Shown: piece after piece, positions 5,270 through 9,564 of the stretch | How the letters are laid out: each line of letters begins with the position of its first letter | Numbering within the stretch: position 1 is the stretch's first letter | Assembly: GCA_002317475.1 (NCBI GenBank) | Contig: DCIS01000160.1 | Span: 32,582 to 42,145 of the forward strand | DNA length: 9,564 nucleotides | Origin: Prevotellaceae bacterium UBA1720 | Lineage (GTDB): Bacteria > Bacteroidota > Bacteroidia > Bacteroidales > Bacteroidaceae | Direction: 5' to 3' | Notes under the pieces: model-generated | Seen by the model: the letters and a program-made list of their open reading frames with translations, nothing else | What the model was told of the DNA's origin: nothing | Databases searched by the model: none | Translations under genes and position numbers: made by a program

Positions 5270-6754
5270 ATGAAGATAATTGAGATACAGAACGGCGTGA
5301 CACGCCACCCCGACTATCGTATGGCAGAGCCCGTAAACCTCTGCATCGAGGATGGAGAACAGATAGCCATAGTGGGCGACAATGCTGCAGGCAAGAGCAG
5401 GCTGGTGGACATCATCACCCAGCGCTACCCTCTCCTGCTGAACGAGGTACACTACGACTTCTCGCCCTCCACACTGAAGATGGTGAGCGAGAACATCAAG
5501 TACATCACTTTCCGCGACTCGTACGGCGAGCAGGACGGCACTTACTACTACCAGCAACGCTGGAACCAGCACGATATAGACGAGAGTACACCCACTGCCG
5601 GACAACTGCTGGAACAGGCCTTTGAGGCTCAGCACGGAGACGCCGCATTCCGTGACCATCTGTATGAGATGTTCGGTCTCAAGCCCTTGTTGGACAAGTA
5701 CATCATCACCCTCTCCAGTGGTGAGTTGCGCAAGTTTCAACTGACCAAGACACTCCTGGCCAAGCCTCGTGTGCTGATTATGGACAATCCCTTTATCGGA
5801 CTGGATGCCACAACACGCGACCAACTGTCCGAACTGCTACAACGACTCACCAAGGAGGCTCATCTGCTGGTGATCCTGGTAATGAGCAAAACAGATGGTC
5901 TGCCACCCTTCATTACTCATGTCATACCTGTTGAGGGCATCGTAGCAAAGCCCAAAATCACCATCGGCGAATATCAGGAGCAACTGAAAAAACAGGTGAT
6001 AAGCGGACTGAGTGACGAGAAGAGAGAGTGGATTCTGAACCTTCCACAAAAAGACGTCAGCCAGGAGGACTTCTACCCCCAAAAGGGAGGAGAGATATTG
6101 CGATTCAACAACGTGAGCATACGATATGGACAGCGCACCATCCTCAAGGACCTTGACTGGACGGTCAATGAAGGTGAACGCTGGGCACTGAGCGGACAGA
6201 ATGGTTCTGGCAAGAGCACCTTGCTGAGCCTCGTTTGTGCCGACAACCCACAAAGCTATGCCTGCGATATACACCTCTTTGGTCATAAACGTGGCACGGG
6301 AGAGAGTATCTGGCAAATCAAGAAGCACATCGGATACGTCAGTCCCGAGATGCACCGCGCCTATCTGAAAGACCTCCCCGCCATTGATATTGTGGCTAGC
6401 GGACTAAGTGACTCCGTAGGTCTCTACACCCGTCCACGTCCTGAGCAGCGACAGATATGCCTGGACTGGATGCGCATTTTCGGTATTGACAATCTGGCAC
6501 AGCGTACCTTCCTCAAACTCTCCAGTGGTGAGCAACGTCTCTGCCTGCTGGCACGTGCCTTCGTAAAGGACCCCGAACTGCTCATTCTAGATGAACCTTT
6601 GCACGGACTTGACCTCAAAAACCGCGCCATGGTGAAGCAGATCATCAACACCTTCTGCGAACGAAAGAACAAGACGTTGGTGATGGTGACACACTACGAG
6701 GAAGAACTGCCACCATGCATCGACAAGAAACTTTTCCTGAAGAAAAATCAATAA
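5270..6754 (+). CDS. Tandem ABC ATPase, ModF-like, with degenerate first domain
   Basis: This 494-residue cytoplasmic protein consists of two ABC nucleotide-binding domains and has no membrane segments. Domain 1: Walker A GDNAAGKS (36-43), signature LSSGE (148-152), Walker B VLIMD ending at D172 but followed by N173 instead of the catalytic Glu, and S206 where the switch His would be. Domain 2 is complete: GQNGSGKS (309-316), LSSGE (417-421), LLILDE (D441, E442) and H475. The architecture and length resemble E. coli ModF, but molybdate involvement cannot be inferred because no permease, ModE or other modABC gene is here. A role in transport, translation or regulation is open. It follows ruvC by 69 bases of repeats and may be cotranscribed with it. 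Confidence 0.88.
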   Translation: MKIIEIQNGVTRHPDYRMAEPVNLCIEDGEQIAIVGDNAAGKSRLVDIITQRYPLLLNEVHYDFSPSTLKMVSENIKYITFRDSYGEQDGTYYYQQRWNQHDIDESTPTAGQLLEQAFEAQHGDAAFRDHLYEMFGLKPLLDKYIITLSSGELRKFQLTKTLLAKPRVLIMDNPFIGLDATTRDQLSELLQRLTKEAHLLVILVMSKTDGLPPFITHVIPVEGIVAKPKITIGEYQEQLKKQVISGLSDEKREWILNLPQKDVSQEDFYPQKGGEILRFNNVSIRYGQRTILKDLDWTVNEGERWALSGQNGSGKSTLLSLVCADNPQSYACDIHLFGHKRGTGESIWQIKKHIGYVSPEMHRAYLKDLPAIDIVASGLSDSVGLYTRPRPEQRQICLDWMRIFGIDNLAQRTFLKLSSGEQRLCLLARAFVKDPELLILDEPLHGLDLKNRAMVKQIINTFCERKNKTLVMVTHYEEELPPCIDKKLFLKKNQ

Positions 6755-6833
6755 GCACCGATTACGAAAGGTGTGAAAAATGACACGGATAATAACAATC
6801 TGAAACAAAAAGACGCAAGTTTAGTTACAATTA

Positions 6834-6865
6834 TTTCCTCAAACGGATAGTTTTTCCTATCTTTG
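6834..6865 (+). promoter_or_regulatory. Predicted promoter of the hisH operon
   Basis: TATCTTTG (6858-6865) matches TAnnTTTG exactly. TTTC at 6834-6837 is a three-of-four match to the -33 TTTG element, with a 20-base spacer. The leader to the hisH ATG would be about 18 bases, too short for a His-rich leader peptide or attenuator, and none is seen. Confidence 0.65.
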
Positions 6866-6889
6866 CGCCTGTTTTTAAAGTAAAAAGAA

Positions 6890-7480
6890 ATGAAGGTAGC
6901 CATTGTCAAGTATAATGCGGGTAACATCTACTCCGTAATCCATGCTCTGCAGCGTCTGGGTGTAGAGCCCGTATTGACGGATGATGCCGAAACTCTGCGC
7001 ACAGCAGACAAGGTGATCTTCCCCGGACAAGGTGAGGCCAGCAATGCCATGCAATACCTTCGCGAGAGAGGACTGGACGAGGTGATCCGTTCGCTGAAGA
7101 ACCCCATCCTGGGTATCTGTATCGGACAGCAGCTGATGTGCCGCCACAGCGAGGAAGGCAATGTAGACTGCCTGGGTATATTCGACGTGGATGTAGTACG
7201 CTTCCAACCCCAACGTCACGAGGACAAAGTGCCACACATGGGATGGAACACGCTGCAAGAGATGAACAGCAAGCTCTTCGAGGGATTGAAGGAAGAACCC
7301 TACGTATACTTTGTACACAGCTACTATGTACCCCTGTGCAACGACACAGCAGCAACGACAAACTACATACTGCCCTTCAGCGCAGCCATGCATCGTGATA
7401 ACTTCTATGCCACACAGTTCCACCCCGAAAAGAGTGGAAGCATTGGCGAACAAATCCTCAAAAACTTCCTGGAACTATGA
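6890..7480 (+). CDS. hisH: Imidazole glycerol phosphate synthase glutaminase subunit HisH
   Basis: HisH is the glutamine amidotransferase half of IGP synthase; it releases ammonia that passes through HisF to build the imidazole ring and AICAR. The 196-residue protein has the class I triad: nucleophile Cys77 in GICIGQQ, and His178 and Glu180 in QFHPEKS. YFVHSYY (140-146) and PGQGEASNAM (45-54) are family motifs, the latter with Q where V is common. It heads the his block behind its own promoter. Its TGA overlaps the hisA ATG by four bases (ATGA), so translation is probably coupled. Confidence 0.97.
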   Translation: MKVAIVKYNAGNIYSVIHALQRLGVEPVLTDDAETLRTADKVIFPGQGEASNAMQYLRERGLDEVIRSLKNPILGICIGQQLMCRHSEEGNVDCLGIFDVDVVRFQPQRHEDKVPHMGWNTLQEMNSKLFEGLKEEPYVYFVHSYYVPLCNDTAATTNYILPFSAAMHRDNFYATQFHPEKSGSIGEQILKNFLEL

Positions 7481-8199
7481 TTGAACTGATTCCCGCAATA
7501 GATATCATCGGAGGCCAGTGCGTACGTCTGACCAAGGGTGAATACGACAGCAAGAAGGTGTATGACACCAACCCTGTTGCTGTAGCCCAGAGGTTTGAGA
7601 GCCTGGGATTCAAAAGGCTGCATGTCGTTGACCTGGATGGAGCAAAGAGTCATCATATCGTAAACGACAATACCCTGCAAGCCATCTGCCAAAGCACCAA
7701 TTTGACGGTGGACTTCGGAGGCGGCATCAAGACCAGAGAGGACGTAGAGAAGGCTTTCAAGGCCGGAGCCAGAATGGTAACTATCGGTTCGCTGGCCGTG
7801 ACCAACCCCACCCTCTGCCAAGAATGGATAGCCGAGTATGGTGCAGAGCGCATTGTGCTGGGTGCAGATGCCAGAAACGGCAAGATTAGCATCAATGGAT
7901 GGAAGGAAGACAGCGAACTGGAACTGATGGACTTCATACAGAGCTACTACGACAAGGGAATACGCAATGTGCTGTGCACGGAAATCAGCCATGACGGTAC
8001 ACTGGCCGGACCTGCCATTGACCTCTACATCAGCATCATGCAGCGATTCCCCGACCTTCACCTTATCGCCTCAGGCGGTGTGAGTTGCAAGGAGGACATC
8101 GAAGCCCTGGAACAAGCAGGAATCCCCGCTGTGGTCTTCGGCAAAGCCATCTACGAAGGCAGAATAAACCTAGAGGAACTGATAACAGAAAACGAATAA
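7477..8199 (+). CDS. hisA: ProFAR isomerase HisA
   Basis: HisA catalyses the Amadori rearrangement of ProFAR to PRFAR, the substrate of HisF-HisH. The 240-residue protein is a full-length beta/alpha barrel with phosphate-binding motifs DFGGGI (79-84) and ASGGV near the end. D9 in PAIDI is the expected catalytic base and D131 in LGADARNG the expected acid. HDGTLAGP (172-179) is another HisA signature. The start overlaps the hisH stop, and 15 bases separate it from hisF. Confidence 0.97.
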   Translation: MIELIPAIDIIGGQCVRLTKGEYDSKKVYDTNPVAVAQRFESLGFKRLHVVDLDGAKSHHIVNDNTLQAICQSTNLTVDFGGGIKTREDVEKAFKAGARMVTIGSLAVTNPTLCQEWIAEYGAERIVLGADARNGKISINGWKEDSELELMDFIQSYYDKGIRNVLCTEISHDGTLAGPAIDLYISIMQRFPDLHLIASGGVSCKEDIEALEQAGIPAVVFGKAIYEGRINLEELITENE

Positions 8200-8214
8200 T
8201 TCACCTAAGATATC

Positions 8215-8970
8215 GTGTTAGCAAAACGAATCATACCCTGTCTGGATGTCAAAGACGGACAAACCGTAAAAGGCACCAACTTCGTTAACCTGCGTCAGGC
8301 TGGTGACCCCGTAGAACTGGGTCGTATGTACAGCGAGCAAGGTGCAGACGAACTGGTGTTCCTGGACATCACCGCCAGCCACGAAGGCAGAAAGACGTTT
8401 GCCGAGATGGTGGAACGTGTGGCTGCCAATGTCAGCATTCCCTTCACCGTAGGTGGTGGCATCAACTCCATGGAGGATGTTGACCGTATGCTTTCAGCTG
8501 GTGCAGACAAGATCAGCATCAACAGCGCGGCCCTGCGTCGTCCTGAATTAATTGACGAGATAGCCAACCATTTCGGTTCACAAGTATGTGTAGTGGCCAT
8601 AGACGCACGCATGGACGAGCAAGGCTGGACCTGCTACCTGAACGGGGGACGCATCCCTACGGAGCGTGGACTCTTTGACTGGGCACGCGAGGCCAATCAG
8701 CGTGGCGCAGGTGAGATTCTCTTCACCTCAATGAATCATGACGGCGTGAAGACAGGTTTTGCCAACGAAGCCCTGGCACGACTGAGCGAGGAACTGACAA
8801 TTCCCGTCATTGCATCAGGTGGTGCAGGAGCAAAGGAACACTTCCGGGATGCCTTCACACTGGGAAAGGCAGATGCAGCATTAGCTGCCAGCGTATTCCA
8901 CTTCGGAGAAATAAAGATACCCGAGTTGAAGGAATACCTCAGCACACAAAACATCACAGTAAGAAAATAA
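8215..8970 (+). CDS. hisF: Imidazole glycerol phosphate synthase cyclase subunit HisF
   Basis: HisF is the cyclase half of IGP synthase and uses ammonia delivered by HisH to convert PRFAR to IGP and AICAR. The 251-residue barrel carries both catalytic aspartates, D11 (IIPCLDV) and D130 (VVAIDARM), and phosphate-binding motifs VGGGIN (79-84) and ASGGAG. I chose the GTG at 8215 because it gives the standard MLAKRIIPCLD N-terminus; no ATG is available nearby. It is the only gene in the window with a non-ATG start, which may lower its translation relative to hisH and hisA. Confidence 0.97.
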   Translation: MLAKRIIPCLDVKDGQTVKGTNFVNLRQAGDPVELGRMYSEQGADELVFLDITASHEGRKTFAEMVERVAANVSIPFTVGGGINSMEDVDRMLSAGADKISINSAALRRPELIDEIANHFGSQVCVVAIDARMDEQGWTCYLNGGRIPTERGLFDWAREANQRGAGEILFTSMNHDGVKTGFANEALARLSEELTIPVIASGGAGAKEHFRDAFTLGKADAALAASVFHFGEIKIPELKEYLSTQNITVRK

Positions 8971-8983
8971 ATACACATAAGAT

Positions 8984-9564
8984 ATGGAAATCGATTTCAA
9001 GAAAATGGACGGACTGGTACCCGCCATCATTCAAGATGCCCGCACACGTAAAGTGCTGATGATGGGCTATATGAACGAGGAAGCATACAACAAGACTGTG
9101 GAGACAAAGAAGGTGACCTTCTGGAGTCGTACACGCCAGTGCCTTTGGACTAAGGGAGAGACCAGCAGCAACTTCCTGAATGTAGTAGACATCAAGAACG
9201 ACTGCGATAACGACACACTCCTCATCCAGGCCATTCCCGATGGTCCCACATGCCACACTGGCACGGATACTTGCTGGGGCGAGAAGAATGAGGTGAATCC
9301 CCTACTCTTCCTCTCTGAACTTAGCGATTTCATCGAGACACGATACAAGGAGATGCCCGAGGGCAGCTACACCACCAGCCTGTTCAAGGACGGACTGAAC
9401 CGTATGGCTCAGAAGGTAGGTGAAGAGGCACTGGAACTGGTCATTGAGGCCACAAACGGTACCAACGACCGTCTGATCTACGAAGGTAGTGATATGCTCT
9501 ACCACCTCATCGTATTGCTCACAAGCAAGGGACTGCGCATCGAGGACATGGCAGCAGAGTTGGC
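8984..9564 (+). CDS. hisI: Bifunctional HisIE, 3' end beyond window
   Basis: The gene encodes the fused phosphoribosyl-AMP cyclohydrolase (N-terminal HisI) and phosphoribosyl-ATP pyrophosphatase (C-terminal HisE), steps three and two of histidine synthesis. The 193 visible residues run from the ATG at 8984 to the window edge without a stop. HisI covers about 1-110: FWSRTRQCLWTKGETS (46-61), metal-ligand motif DCDND (73-77), and Cys90 and Cys97 in GPTCHTGTDTCW. HisE starts near 127: YTTSLFKDG, then VGEEALELVIEA (145-156) and EGSDMLYHLIVLL (167-179), with E147, E148, E151, E167 and D170 as likely metal ligands. Only about the last 10-15 residues seem to be missing. It follows hisF after 13 bases. 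Confidence 0.96.
   Translation, partial: MEIDFKKMDGLVPAIIQDARTRKVLMMGYMNEEAYNKTVETKKVTFWSRTRQCLWTKGETSSNFLNVVDIKNDCDNDTLLIQAIPDGPTCHTGTDTCWGEKNEVNPLLFLSELSDFIETRYKEMPEGSYTTSLFKDGLNRMAQKVGEEALELVIEATNGTNDRLIYEGSDMLYHLIVLLTSKGLRIEDMAAEL

Noticed and set aside
6755..6800. Possible terminator after the ABC ATPase gene (CACC...GGTG)
   Set aside because: The stem is only about four base pairs with a long loop and no U-tract follows.
6755..6889. His-rich leader peptide or attenuator before hisH
   Set aside because: No small ORF with His codon runs and no competing hairpins are visible, and the predicted transcript leader is only about 18 bases.
7405..8061. 218-codon minus-strand ORF opposite hisH and hisA, with similar ones at 4601-5119, 5249-5824 and 6875-7453
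   Set aside because: All are antisense to clearly identified conserved genes, and none shows a family motif or promoter.

Overview
The window looks like ordinary chromosomal core sequence from a Bacteroidota bacterium, most likely Bacteroidales and Prevotella/Bacteroides-like. The reasons are promoter elements of the Bacteroidetes type (TAnnTTTG) ahead of three transcription units, weak or absent Shine-Dalgarno sequences, DUF4286 next to ruvC, DUF1573 and DUF3108 envelope proteins, a fused hisIE, and close resemblance of HisF to Bacteroides HisF as I recall it. No mobile element, CRISPR array, prophage or defence locus is visible.

Layout. Positions 1-51 hold what is probably the last 20 bases of a tRNA followed by a perfect 13-bp hairpin terminator. 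A secreted GH9-type glycoside hydrolase lies on the minus strand (176-2521), with no SusC/SusD or other saccharide-utilisation genes in view. A 307-bp gap upstream of it carries four 11-nt tandem units. Next, still on the minus strand, is a tight two-gene operon, DUF1573 (3640-4071) then DUF3108 (2829-3638), both exported and separated by one base. A divergent promoter region (4072-4289) separates this from plus-strand genes: DUF4286 (4290-4604), ruvC (4649-5200) and a tandem-NBD ABC ATPase (5270-6754). A new promoter then drives hisH-hisA-hisF-hisIE (6890 to the window edge).

How the genes work together. HisH and HisF form imidazole-glycerol-phosphate synthase, HisA supplies its substrate, and HisIE performs the two earlier steps. 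The four genes are therefore the middle block of histidine biosynthesis; hisG, D, C and B are not in the window. RuvC resolves Holliday junctions. DUF1573 and DUF3108 are probably co-expressed envelope proteins of unknown function. The ABC ATPase has no membrane partner here.

I see no clearly new system. The most notable non-coding signal is a set of short tandem arrays with different units (about 10, 7, 8 and 11 nt). Three of them begin at or just after a stop codon, and the 7-nt array runs exactly from the DUF4286 stop into the ruvC start codon. Protein-level oddities are a 39-bp in-frame duplication in the GH9 enzyme and an ABC ATPase whose first nucleotide-binding domain lacks the usual catalytic Glu and switch His.
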